Part shown: piece after piece, positions 20,224 to 28,340 of the stretch
Layout of the letters: the number at the start of each line of letters is the position of its first letter
How positions within the stretch are numbered: position 1 is the stretch's first letter
From: Dermacoccus abyssi
GTDB taxonomy: Bacteria; Actinomycetota; Actinomycetes; Actinomycetales; Dermatophilaceae
Length of the DNA: 64,000 nt
Strand: one strand, 5' to 3'
NCBI RefSeq assembly: GCF_034541975.1
Contig: NZ_JAVYJM010000001.1
Position numbers and translations under genes: made by a program
Notes under the pieces: generated by a model
Seen by the model: the letters and a program-made list of their open reading frames with translations, nothing else
What the model was told of the DNA's origin: nothing
The model's database searches: none

Positions 20224-21414
20224 TCAACGGTCTTCGGCGCGCGTTCCCGTCACGTCGTCGACCTTCGGAGCGCGCGGCGCACCTGTCTCGACGCTGCCCA
20301 TCTGACCGGCGTCAGCCGAGGGCGTGTCGGTCGCCTGGGCAGCGCGCGCAGCCAGCAGGCTGGCATGCGTCGGGGCGTCCGGCACACCGGCGGCGCGGCG
20401 CTTGGCGAACTCCTCGCGCAGCACCGGGACGACCTTCGTGCCGAGCAGCTCGATCTGGTTGAGCACCTCCTGGTGGGGGATGCCGCCGTGGTCGACGAGG
20501 AACAGCTGGCGCTGGTAGTCGCCGATGTACTCGCGGAAGCCGAGCGTGCGCTCGATGACCTCGTCGGGCGTACCCACCGTCAGCGGCGTCTGCGTCGTGA
20601 AGTCCTCGAGGGAGGCGGCGCCGCCGTAGACCGGGGCGTTGTTGAAGTACGGACGGTAGGTCTCCATCGCCTTCGACTTCGAGTCGGCCATGAACACCTG
20701 ACCACCCAGACCGACGATGGCGTCCTCCGCGCGACCGTGACCGTAGTGCTCGAAGCGCTCACGGTAGAAGCGCACCATTTGAGCCGCATGCTCCGGCGGC
20801 CAGAAGATGTGGTTGTGGAAGAAGCCGTCACCGTAGTAGGCGGCCTGCTCGGCGATCTCGGGGCTGCGGATCGAACCGTGCCAGACGAACGGCGCGACGC
20901 CGTCCATCGGACGCGGGGTCGAGGTGAAGCCCTGCAGCGGCGTGCGGAACTTGCCCTCCCACGTCACGTTCTCCTCGCTCCACAGCTTGCGCAGCAGGGC
21001 GTAGTTCTCGATGGCCAGCGGGATGCCCTCACGGATGTCCTTGCCGAACCAGGGGTAGACCGGTCCGGTGTTGCCGCGTCCGAGCATGAGGTCGACGCGC
21101 CCGTCGGCGAGGTGCTGCGCGTAGGCGTAGTCCTCGGCGATGTGCACCGGGTCCGTCGTCGTGATGAGCGTCGTCGCGGTCGACAGGATGATGTTCTTCG
21201 TCACCGCGGCGAGGTTGCCCATGAGGACGGGCGGGCTGGCGGGGGCCACGAAGGGCGGGTTGTGGTGCTGACCGGTGGCGAAGACGTCGAGACCGACCTC
21301 GTCGGCGACCTTGGCCATCTCGACCGTGTTCTTGATGCGCTGGTGCTCGCTGACCGTGCGGCCCGTCGTCGGGTCCGTCGTGACGTCACCGACCGTGAAG
21401 ATTCCGAACTGCAT
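20224..21414 (-). CDS. CE1758 family FMN-dependent luciferase-like monooxygenase
   Basis: The 396-residue protein is a LLM-class flavin oxidoreductase: MQFGIFTVGDVTTDP at the first strand, GLDVFATGQHHNPPF, VDLMLGRGNTGPVYPWFG, and the C-terminal PHQEVLNQIELLGTKVVPVLRE. The last 60 residues are an Ala/Asp-rich extension. It presumably oxygenates an unknown substrate using reduced FMN from the adjacent CE1759 reductase. ATG 21414 follows GAGGGG. A partly palindromic AT-rich element sits 21-34 bp upstream of the start. Confidence 0.88.
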   Translation of the reverse strand: MQFGIFTVGDVTTDPTTGRTVSEHQRIKNTVEMAKVADEVGLDVFATGQHHNPPFVAPASPPVLMGNLAAVTKNIILSTATTLITTTDPVHIAEDYAYAQHLADGRVDLMLGRGNTGPVYPWFGKDIREGIPLAIENYALLRKLWSEENVTWEGKFRTPLQGFTSTPRPMDGVAPFVWHGSIRSPEIAEQAAYYGDGFFHNHIFWPPEHAAQMVRFYRERFEHYGHGRAEDAIVGLGGQVFMADSKSKAMETYRPYFNNAPVYGGAASLEDFTTQTPLTVGTPDEVIERTLGFREYIGDYQRQLFLVDHGGIPHQEVLNQIELLGTKVVPVLREEFAKRRAAGVPDAPTHASLLAARAAQATDTPSADAGQMGSVETGAPRAPKVDDVTGTRAEDR

Positions 21415-21430
21415 GACCCCTCGCGGAAGT

Positions 21431-21444
21431 AGTTGAAATTGAAA
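21431..21444. promoter_or_regulatory. Candidate operator upstream of the CE1758/CE1759 pair
   Basis: GTTGAAATTGAAAC (an imperfect inverted repeat, 10 of 14 positions symmetric, also a TTGAAA direct repeat) lies just upstream of the oxygenase ATG. It resembles operators bound by MarR-type regulators, but no regulator gene is adjacent. Confidence 0.3.
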
Positions 21445-21603
21445 CCATCTCTGCTAACCACATCCCGGGTGACTCTATTCCTGCACTACGCCAGGCGCTC
21501 CCGGGCGGTTGCCCAGACCCACCACAACGCCTCACGACTTCGGGACACCGGCGACCAGGTGTGACATCCTTCACTAAAACCGAACCCTTGAAGGGATCCC
21601 ACC

Positions 21604-22716
21604 ATGAGCTTTGAGCAACGGCTGTTCACCCTGGCCGAGAAGATCGCAAGCCAAAAGGACGTTATTCAAACGGAAGAGGCGACAAAGAACGCTTTTGTAA
21701 TGCCCTTCATCAGCAGCATCCTAGGCTACGACGTCTTCGACCCGCTCGAGGTGGTTCCAGAATTCACCGCAGACGTCGGAATAAAGAAGGGTGAGAAAGT
21801 CGACTATGCCATCCTGAAGGACTCGGAAGTTCAGATTCTCATCGAGTGCAAGCCCAGCATGGCAGAACTCCGAATTGAGCACGCGTCACAACTCTTCCGC
21901 TACTTTTCGGTCACCAACGCGCGGATCGCCATACTCACCAATGGGCAAGTATACAACTTCTACACCGACCTAGATGCACCCAACAAGATGGATGACCGCC
22001 CATTTCTAGTTCTAGATCTTCTTGAGGTCGACACAACCCTTCTTCCCGAGCTTCAAAAGCTAACAAAGGAGACCTTCGATCTTGATTCGATCATCAACGC
22101 AGCCGAGGAGCTAAAGTACGTCGGCGCCATCAAGCGCCTGATCGCAGACGAGTTTTCCGCACCACAGGACGACTTCGTCCGCCTGTTCGCGTCGCAGGTC
22201 TACAGCCGTCGACTGACTGTCGAGGTTCGCGACACTTTCACGAAGCTAGTCGAGAAGGCTTGCTCCCAATTCTTGAACGAGAGAGTCAACGATCGCCTCA
22301 AGAAGGCACTGGGAAGTGACTACTCGCCGACCTCCCTCAGCGAACGGGGCGAGACGCCTCAGGGTGAGCATGAGAGTGTCACGAGTGGGCCGGCCGTCGA
22401 GGATCACATTGCCACAGATTCCGATGTATTCACCACGGAGGAGGAGCTGGAGGGATACCAAATCGTCAAGGCCATCGCATGCAGCGAACTAAAGCCAATT
22501 AGGATTGCGGGCCGTGACGCAAAGTCGTATTTTACCATCTTGATCGACGACAACAACCGAAAGCCTATCGCTCGACTTTGGTTTAACGGGAAGAGCAAGA
22601 AGTATCTCGGATTATTCGACGAAAACAAGAACGAGACTCGACACGAGATCGAGGCCCTAGAGGATCTGTACGAGCACGCCGAGGCCATCCGCGCATCCGC
22701 TCGTCGATACGCCTAG
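21604..22716 (+). CDS. Orphan type I restriction enzyme R-like protein (HsdR N-terminal nuclease domain)
   Basis: The 370-residue protein begins like HsdR N-terminal domains (QTEEATKNAFVMPFISSILGY) and carries a PD-(D/E)XK core: E in VVPEFTADVG, D in KVDYAIL and E-x-K in ILIECKPS, near residues 55-85. There is no helicase motor. The C-terminal 90 residues (YFTILIDDNNRKPIARLWFN, KSKKYLGLFDENKNETR) form a second small domain seen in stand-alone relatives. Codon use is visibly AT-richer than its neighbours (many AAG, GAA, ATT, CTT), suggesting recent acquisition. No hsdM or hsdS flanks it, and an anti-phage role is a guess. The start follows GAAGGG. Confidence 0.8.
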   Translation: MSFEQRLFTLAEKIASQKDVIQTEEATKNAFVMPFISSILGYDVFDPLEVVPEFTADVGIKKGEKVDYAILKDSEVQILIECKPSMAELRIEHASQLFRYFSVTNARIAILTNGQVYNFYTDLDAPNKMDDRPFLVLDLLEVDTTLLPELQKLTKETFDLDSIINAAEELKYVGAIKRLIADEFSAPQDDFVRLFASQVYSRRLTVEVRDTFTKLVEKACSQFLNERVNDRLKKALGSDYSPTSLSERGETPQGEHESVTSGPAVEDHIATDSDVFTTEEELEGYQIVKAIACSELKPIRIAGRDAKSYFTILIDDNNRKPIARLWFNGKSKKYLGLFDENKNETRHEIEALEDLYEHAEAIRASARRYA

Positions 22717-22757
22717 CCAGACCGATACTGCAGGGTAGCGAAAGCGCTCACTCGGGC

Positions 22758-23603
22758 TCAGTCGTCGTCGCGGTCCTCCAGGTCGGCGCTCGCGTGCGGG
22801 TCGAGGGCGAGCACGCCGGCATTGTCGGGCAGCGGCAGGGGAGTGCCGCCCCAGGCGGGACACAGCGCCTTGTGGTCGCACCAGCCGCAGAGGAACGACT
22901 TGCGTGGACGCCAGTCACCCGTCTGCGCGGCGCGCTCGATGGCTCGCCACAGAGCCGTGATTTTGCGCTCGAGAGCCCGCAGGTCGTCCTCGTCGGGCTG
23001 GTAGCGCACGAATTGGCTGTTGCCGAGGTAGACGAGCTGGAGCATGAGCGGCATGACGCCTCGAGTTCGCCAGATGACGAGCGCGTAGAACTTCATCTGG
23101 AACAGGGCCTTGCCCTCGAAGAGCTCCGACGGTGAGCGCCCCGTCTTGTAGTCGACGACGCGGATCTGCCCGCCGGGTGCTACGTCGAGCCGGTCGATGT
23201 ACCCACGCAGGGTGAGGCCGTCGAGGTCGGCTTCGACGTAGAGCTCGCGTTCGGCGGGTTCGAGGTGCTGCGGGTTCTCCAGGTCGAACCACTTCTCGAC
23301 GAGCTTCTCGGCGTCGCGCAACCACGTCGCGAGGTCGTGGGGCGTGCCGCCCGCGAGTTCGGCGAGTTCGGGTTCGTCGGCGAGCATGTCCTCCCACGCG
23401 TGCGGGACGAGGGAGAGCGCGTGCTCGAGTGTTCGCTGCGGCGCCTCGACGTCGAAGATGCGCTCGAGCACCGAATGGACGAGCGTGCCGCGCGCCGCGG
23501 CCGGGCTCGGCGGCTCGGGTAGCTTGTCGATGACGCGGAAGCGGTAGAGCAGCGGGCACTGCATGAAGTCGGACGCTCGTGAGGGGGACAGCGCGGCGAC
23601 CAT
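22758..23603 (-). CDS. RecB family PD-(D/E)XK exonuclease (Cas4-like)
   Basis: The 281-residue protein has the RecB nuclease arrangement: SPSRASDFMQCPLLYRFR with the first Cys, GTLVHSVLERIF, the catalytic Asp in LRGYIDRLDV, and D-x-K in IRVVDYKTGRSP, then a QMKFYALV motif and a C-terminal CGWCDHKALCP. The four Cys probably bind a 4Fe-4S cluster as in Cas4/AddB. It acts on DNA ends or repair intermediates (inferred from family). The start is 6 nt after TAGGCT on the minus strand. Orphan copies are normal in actinobacteria, and there is no CRISPR here. Confidence 0.88.
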   Translation of the reverse strand: MVAALSPSRASDFMQCPLLYRFRVIDKLPEPPSPAAARGTLVHSVLERIFDVEAPQRTLEHALSLVPHAWEDMLADEPELAELAGGTPHDLATWLRDAEKLVEKWFDLENPQHLEPAERELYVEADLDGLTLRGYIDRLDVAPGGQIRVVDYKTGRSPSELFEGKALFQMKFYALVIWRTRGVMPLMLQLVYLGNSQFVRYQPDEDDLRALERKITALWRAIERAAQTGDWRPRKSFLCGWCDHKALCPAWGGTPLPLPDNAGVLALDPHASADLEDRDDD

Positions 23604-23609
23604 TCGGCG

Positions 23610-23666
23610 AGCCTATCGCGCGTAACTCACACCGCCCGAGCGACGCCGAGCCACGCCGCTTAGGCT
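23610..23666. promoter_or_regulatory. Divergent leaderless promoters, RecB-like nuclease and M50 protease
   Basis: TAGGCT on the minus strand (23615 to 23610) lies 6 nt from ATG 23603, and TAGGCT on the plus strand (23661-23666) lies 6 nt from ATG 23673. The two -10 boxes are identical. Confidence 0.55.
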
Positions 23667-23672
23667 TTCCTC

Positions 23673-24836
23673 ATGCCGTCGACGTCCCCGGGTCTGAAGA
23701 TCGCCACGCTGCGCGGCGTGCCCGTCTACATCGGCCGATCCTGGCCGATCATCGCCCTCGTCATCGTCGCGCTCTTCGGCCCGCAGGTCGCCCGACTGCA
23801 CCCCGAATGGGGAGCCGGCGCCTACCTGCTCGCGGCCGCGTACGCCGTGCTCCTGCTCGTCAGCGTGCTCGCGCACGAGGCTGCTCACGCCGTCGTCGGC
23901 CAGGCCTGTGGTTACCGCGTCAACCGCATCGTCGCCGACCTGTGGGGCGGCCACACGGCCTACGACTCACCCGACGCGACACCCGGGCACTCGGCGCTCG
24001 TCGCCGTCGTCGGGCCCCTGACGAACCTCGTCCTCGCCGGTGCCGGATGGTTCGCCCTCACCCAGTCGAGCGGTGACGGCGCGGGCCATCTGCTGCTGCT
24101 CGCGTTCACCTTCAGCAACGGCTTCGTCGGGTTGTTCAATCTCCTGCCCGGGCTGCCTCTCGACGGCGGGTTCATCGTCGACGCCCTCGTGTGGAAGGTC
24201 ACCGGTAGCCGGGCCAAGGGCATGAAGGCCGCGGGCTGGTGCGGCCGAATCGTCGCTGTCGCCGTCGTGCTCTGGGCCCTCGTGCCGGTGCTTCGCGGCG
24301 AGGGCTCCACGTGGAACCTCATGTGGTTCGCGCTCATCGCCATGTTCCTGTGGCGAGGTGCCAGCACCGCCGTCACCGTGGGCACGAACCGGGAATTCCT
24401 CTCCGGCATCCGAGTGGCCCAGGTGATGCGCCCCGCAGTGTCAGCCGCCGCCGACACGCCCGTCTCGGCGCTCCCCGAGGGGCCGGACCCCGTCGTCCTG
24501 CTCGGAGCTTCCAACGAACCCGTCGCCGTCGTCCCGCCCGGCGCTCACGTGCGGGTTCCGCTGGAACAGCGTGACCGGGTGCCGGCCAGTGCGATCGCCG
24601 AAGCCATCGTTTCCGGCGCCACCGCCATCGTCGCCGACACCCAGGCTGACATCACCGCCGTCCTGCCGGGATTCGAGGGCGACACGACGCCGCAACTCGT
24701 CGTCGTCACGCAGCCCGCGCCGGCCGCCGCGCCGCCGCACGGCGAGCAGGTCATCGGCGTCGTCCTGCTCAGCGATCTCGAGCGCGCCCTGCAGGCGCAC
24801 GCGGGAGCGCAAGGCCGCGACCTGCGTACCACCTAA
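23673..24836 (+). CDS. Site-2 protease family (M50) membrane metalloprotease
   Basis: The 387-residue protein has the zinc motif HEAAH in VLAHEAAHAVVG at about residue 70 and the third ligand in NLLPGLPLDGG at about 160, spread over five or six membrane segments. A degenerate CBS-like region occupies 245-380 (VAQVMRPAV and VIGVVLLSDLERAL). This is the S2P architecture with a regulatory cytoplasmic domain. It cleaves membrane-embedded substrates, unidentified here. The start is 6 nt after TAGGCT. trmI begins 10 bp after its stop. Confidence 0.9.
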   Translation: MPSTSPGLKIATLRGVPVYIGRSWPIIALVIVALFGPQVARLHPEWGAGAYLLAAAYAVLLLVSVLAHEAAHAVVGQACGYRVNRIVADLWGGHTAYDSPDATPGHSALVAVVGPLTNLVLAGAGWFALTQSSGDGAGHLLLLAFTFSNGFVGLFNLLPGLPLDGGFIVDALVWKVTGSRAKGMKAAGWCGRIVAVAVVLWALVPVLRGEGSTWNLMWFALIAMFLWRGASTAVTVGTNREFLSGIRVAQVMRPAVSAAADTPVSALPEGPDPVVLLGASNEPVAVVPPGAHVRVPLEQRDRVPASAIAEAIVSGATAIVADTQADITAVLPGFEGDTTPQLVVVTQPAPAAAPPHGEQVIGVVLLSDLERALQAHAGAQGRDLRTT

Positions 24837-24846
24837 ACTTCTCGGC

Positions 24847-25989
24847 ATGACCGACGCCGATCGCCCGTCCGACCTTCCCGCCGCCCCCACGGGAGCCGAG
24901 TACCGCCGCGGCCCGTTCCGCGAGGGTGAGCGCATCCAACTCACCGACCCCAAGGGACGCATGCACACGATCACGCTGACGCCGGGCAAGCAGTTCCACA
25001 CCCACCGCGGCTTCGTGCGCCACGACGACCTCATCGGCTCGCCCGACGGCGTCACCATCACGAACACCGCCGGCGTCGAGTACCTCGCCCTGCGTCCGCT
25101 GCTGTCCGACTACGTCATGTCGATGCCGCGCGGCGCCGCCGTCGTCTACCCCAAGGACGCCGGCCAGATCGTCACGATGGCCGATGTCTTCCCAGGCGCT
25201 CGCGTCGTCGAGGCCGGTGTCGGTTCGGGCGCCCTGTCGATGTCGCTGCTGCGGTCGGTCGGCGAGCACGGCCGTGTCTACTCGTTCGAGCGCCGTGAGG
25301 ACTTCGCCGCCATCGCCGCCGGCAACGCGCGCGAGTTCTTCGGCACCGACCACCCGGCGTGGAGCATCACGATCGGCGACCTCGTCGACATGCTCCCGCA
25401 GACCGTGGAGGCCGGCACGATCGACCGCGTCGTGCTCGACATGCTCGCGCCGTGGGAGTGCCTCGAGGTCGCCTACGACGCGCTCGCCCCCGGCGGCGTC
25501 CTCATCTGTTACGTCGCCACGGCGACCCAGCTGTCGCGCGTCGCGGAGGCCACCCGCGAACACGGTGGTTTCACCGAGCCGCAGGCATGGGAGAGCCTCG
25601 TGCGCGGCTGGCACCTCGAAGGTCTCGCGGTGCGCCCCGAACACCGCATGCACGCCCACACCGGCTTCCTCATCTCCACGCGCCGTCTCGCGGACGGCGT
25701 CGAGGCCCCGCTGCGCAAGCGTCGCCCGGCCAAAGGTGCCTACGGCGAGGACTCCACCGAAGGCGGAGCCACGGACAACGGCAACCCGCCGCAGACGCCG
25801 GACGACGCGTGGACCCCGGACGCCGTCGGCGAGCGCCCCGTCTCCGACAAGAAGATGCGCAAGCTCGTGCGCTCCTTCGAGAACACCCCGACCGCGCAGG
25901 CGCTCGCAGCCGAGTCGGGCGCGTCCATCGACGACGAGCCGCGCGACGAGGCCGACGCGACGGACGGCGTCGCCACCGATCAGGACTGA
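24847..25989 (+). CDS. trmI: tRNA (adenine-N1)-methyltransferase, m1A58
   Basis: The 380-residue protein has an N-terminal beta domain (GPFREGERIQLTDPKGRMH) and a Rossmann methyltransferase domain with the SAM loop VVEAGVGSGALSMSLL and motif RVVLDMLAPWECL (Asp of the active site). A charged, disordered tail of about 100 residues follows. TrmI methylates A58 in the T-loop of tRNAs. The start is 7 nt after TAAACT, which overlaps the M50 stop codon. Its position directly upstream of the proteasome ATPase gene is conserved in actinobacteria. Confidence 0.92.
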   Translation: MTDADRPSDLPAAPTGAEYRRGPFREGERIQLTDPKGRMHTITLTPGKQFHTHRGFVRHDDLIGSPDGVTITNTAGVEYLALRPLLSDYVMSMPRGAAVVYPKDAGQIVTMADVFPGARVVEAGVGSGALSMSLLRSVGEHGRVYSFERREDFAAIAAGNAREFFGTDHPAWSITIGDLVDMLPQTVEAGTIDRVVLDMLAPWECLEVAYDALAPGGVLICYVATATQLSRVAEATREHGGFTEPQAWESLVRGWHLEGLAVRPEHRMHAHTGFLISTRRLADGVEAPLRKRRPAKGAYGEDSTEGGATDNGNPPQTPDDAWTPDAVGERPVSDKKMRKLVRSFENTPTAQALAAESGASIDDEPRDEADATDGVATDQD

Positions 25990-26021
25990 CGCGTCCCCGC
26001 CGAGGTTCGTCGGCTGACCAC

Positions 26022-26063
26022 AGCGAACCCCCGGATGCCTCACGTCGGCGCCGGGGGTTCGCT
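26022..26063 (+). terminator. Hairpin between trmI and arc
   Basis: Perfect 13-bp arms (26022-26034 and 26051-26063, AGCGAACCCCCGG) enclose a 16-nt loop, 33 bp after the trmI stop, separating it from the arc promoter. Confidence 0.7.
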
Positions 26064-26085
26064 CTACCCGGCGAGCCCTGCTCGA

Positions 26086-26091
26086 TAGGGT
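26086..26091 (+). promoter_or_regulatory. -10 element of arc
   Basis: TAGGGT gives a predicted start near 26098 and a leader of about 50 nt with AAGGAGG. The same hexamer precedes dop (30405) and pup (31968). Confidence 0.45.
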
Positions 26092-26146
26092 GGGCGAAAA
26101 GGCGCGCTCGACGCGCCACCCCGGCTTCGAAGGAGGACGAGCGGCG

Positions 26147-27751
26147 ATGAGCGTCCCGCAGTTCGACCCGAGCGACACGTCCAAGCCCACCGACGCCGAC
26201 GTCCGTCAGTTGCGCTCCAACCTGTCGACCATCTCTGCGCAGAACGAGCGCCTCGTGCGCACGCTCAAGGACGCCCGCGAGCAGATCTCCTCGATGAAGA
26301 GCGAGATCGACCGGCTCGCGCAGCCGCCGAACAACTACGCGACGGTCATCGCCGCCCACGACGACGGCAGCGCCGACATCTTCTACATGGGCCGCAAGAT
26401 GCTCGTCTCGTACTCGCCGACCCTCAAGGCCGAGGATCTTCGCCCCGGCCAGGAGGTCATGGTCAACGAGGCCATGAACATCGTGAAGGTGCTCGGTTTC
26501 GAGAAGGCCGGCGAGATCGTCACGCTCAAGGAGACGCTCGAAGACGGCCGTCTGCTCATCGCCACGTCGAACGACGAGGAGCGCGTCGTGCGTACCGCCG
26601 GGCCGCTGGCCGAGCTCACGGTGCGCCCGGGCGATGCCCTCCTGTTCGAGCCGAAGAGCGGTTTCGTGCTCGAGCGCGTGACGAAGGCCGAGGTCGCCGA
26701 CCTCGCGCTCGAAGAGGTGCCGGACATCGACTACACCGACATCGGTGGCCTTGCGGGACAGATCGAGACGATCCGCGACTCCGTCGAGCTGCCGTTCCTG
26801 CACTCCGACCTCTACACCGAACACCACCTGCGCCCGCCCAAGGGCGTCCTGCTCTACGGCCCGCCCGGTTGCGGCAAGACCCTCATCGCGAAGGCCGTGG
26901 CGGCGTCGCTGGCCAAGCAGGTGGCGCAGCGCCAGGGCACGAGCGACCAGGCGAGCTACTTCCTCAACATCAAGGGCCCGGAGCTGCTCAACAAGTACGT
27001 CGGCGAGACCGAGCGTCACATCCGCGTGCTGTTCCAGCGCGCCCGCGAGGTGGCGAGCTCGGGTACTCCGGTCGTCGTCTTCTTCGACGAGATGGAGTCG
27101 CTGTTCCGCATCCGCGGCGCAGGCGTGAGTTCCGACGTCGAGACGACGATCGTGCCGCAGTTGCTCGCGGAGATCGACGGCGTGGAGAGCTTGGAGAACG
27201 TTATCGTCATCGGTGCGAGCAACCGTGAGGACATGATCGACCCGGCCATCCTGCGCCCGGGCCGTCTCGACGTGAAGATCCGCATCGAGCGTCCCGACGC
27301 CGATGCGGGCCGTGACATCTTCGGCAAGTACCTCACGTCGGCGCTGCCGTTCCACGAGAGCGAACTCGCCAAGCACGACGGTGACGCGGGCGCGACGGCC
27401 GAGGCGCTCATCGACGCCGCGGTGGGGGAGTTGTACGCCCGCGACGACGCCCACGCCTATCTCGAGGCCACATACGCCGACGGCAGCCGTGAGACGCTCT
27501 ACTTCGCGGACTTCGCCAGCGGCGCGATGATCCAGAACATCGTCGACCGCGCGAAGAAGTTCGCCATCAAGGCGCTCATCACGAACGGCGAGCGCGGCAT
27601 CACGCGCGAGTTCGTCCTCGCCGCGTGCCACGACGAGTTCCGAGAGAACGAGGACCTGCCGGGCACGAGCAACCCCGACGACTGGGCGCGCATCTCCGGC
27701 CGTCGCGGCGAGCGGATCGTCGACATCCGCACCCTCGCCGACAAGAACTGA
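26147..27751 (+). CDS. arc: AAA+ ATPase ARC/Mpa (proteasome-associated type), lacking the docking tail
   Basis: ARC unfolds pupylated proteins. The 534-residue product has an N-terminal coiled coil (residues 15-60) that binds Pup, a tandem OB region (65-190), and an AAA+ domain with Walker A GPPGCGKT at about 238, Walker B VVFFDEMES at about 310 and arginine-finger region LRPGRLD. Proteasome-coupled Mpa ends in GQYL, which inserts into the 20S core. This protein ends in DIRTLADKN with no such tail, matching the absence of prcBA nearby. The start follows AAGGAGG. Confidence 0.94.
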   Translation: MSVPQFDPSDTSKPTDADVRQLRSNLSTISAQNERLVRTLKDAREQISSMKSEIDRLAQPPNNYATVIAAHDDGSADIFYMGRKMLVSYSPTLKAEDLRPGQEVMVNEAMNIVKVLGFEKAGEIVTLKETLEDGRLLIATSNDEERVVRTAGPLAELTVRPGDALLFEPKSGFVLERVTKAEVADLALEEVPDIDYTDIGGLAGQIETIRDSVELPFLHSDLYTEHHLRPPKGVLLYGPPGCGKTLIAKAVAASLAKQVAQRQGTSDQASYFLNIKGPELLNKYVGETERHIRVLFQRAREVASSGTPVVVFFDEMESLFRIRGAGVSSDVETTIVPQLLAEIDGVESLENVIVIGASNREDMIDPAILRPGRLDVKIRIERPDADAGRDIFGKYLTSALPFHESELAKHDGDAGATAEALIDAAVGELYARDDAHAYLEATYADGSRETLYFADFASGAMIQNIVDRAKKFAIKALITNGERGITREFVLAACHDEFRENEDLPGTSNPDDWARISGRRGERIVDIRTLADKN

Positions 27752-27774
27752 CCGGCGCGTTCCCGGAACGCAGT

Positions 27775-27808
27775 GAACCTCCCCGACCGTCCGTGGTCGG
27801 GGAGGTTC
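27775..27808. terminator. Bidirectional hairpin between arc and DUF3054 gene
   Basis: A perfect 14-bp stem (GAACCTCCCCGACC) with a 6-nt loop lies 23 bp after the arc stop and 19 bp from the opposing stop. Confidence 0.8.
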
Positions 27809-27827
27809 GTTGTTGTTGTCGAGTGGG

Positions 27828-28199
27828 TCAGGCGTGGGCGCGGCGATGCTCGAGGAAAGCGACGAGGGCGCGCCAGCCGAGCATGAAGAAGCCGTTGAAG
27901 ACGAGCGAGACGATGACGAACGAGATCGCGGTGCCCTGGTCGCTGAGCTGACGCAGCAGCATGCCGACGACGATCGTCGAGAGCCACACGACGACGCCGC
28001 CCGTCAGGGCCTTGCCCGCGAGCAACGAACGTCGGGCCAAGAGCACGATGGCCCACCCCACGCAGGCGCCCACGAGGAAAGGCCATGCTGTCGTCAGTAC
28101 GCCCTCGAGCGCACCCGTTTCGCCGTGGTTACGTCGGCCGGTGGCCGCGAAGACGAGAACGATGACGAGGTCGAGAACCGGAGCGAGGGCGGCAGGCAT
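27828..28199 (-). CDS. DUF3054 family membrane protein
   Basis: The 123-residue protein has four hydrophobic segments (PVLDLVIVLVFAATG, FLVGACVGWAIVLLA, LTGGVVVWLSTIVVGMLL, ISFVIVSLVFNGFFMLGW) matching DUF3054, a small actinobacterial membrane family of unknown function with a conserved GRRNH motif after the first helix (TGRRNHGE). The start lies 6 nt after a minus-strand TAGCGT. It is divergent from the MFS exporter and convergent with arc. Confidence 0.82.
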   Translation of the reverse strand: MPAALAPVLDLVIVLVFAATGRRNHGETGALEGVLTTAWPFLVGACVGWAIVLLARRSLLAGKALTGGVVVWLSTIVVGMLLRQLSDQGTAISFVIVSLVFNGFFMLGWRALVAFLEHRRAHA

Positions 28200-28205
28200 G
28201 GCCTC

Positions 28206-28211
28206 ACGCTA
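28206..28211 (-). promoter_or_regulatory. -10 element of the DUF3054 gene
   Basis: TAGCGT on the minus strand ends 6 nt before ATG 28199, in leaderless geometry. Confidence 0.45.
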
Positions 28212-28302
28212 TCGCGACCGCTCGTGCCGCCTTCGGCCTGTCCGAGCGTGAGCTGAGCCTCGTTCAGTCCCGCCGAGATGACACGGGCTCCCCACCCTTT
28301 TA

Positions 28303-28317
28303 TATTGTTTATCAATA
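28303..28317. promoter_or_regulatory. Candidate repressor operator upstream of the MFS gene
   Basis: TATTG-TTTAT-CAATA is an inverted repeat with perfect 5-bp arms in an AT-rich patch (28298-28318) unusual for this genome, 24-38 bp before the GTG. Such elements are typical sites for TetR or MarR repressors of drug exporters. Confidence 0.4.
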
Positions 28318-28340
28318 CGACACCACCGATGAGGAGCCCT

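Noticed and set aside
22758..23603. RecB-like nuclease as a cas4 gene
   Set aside because: There are no CRISPR repeats or other cas genes in the window; orphan homologues are common in actinobacteria.
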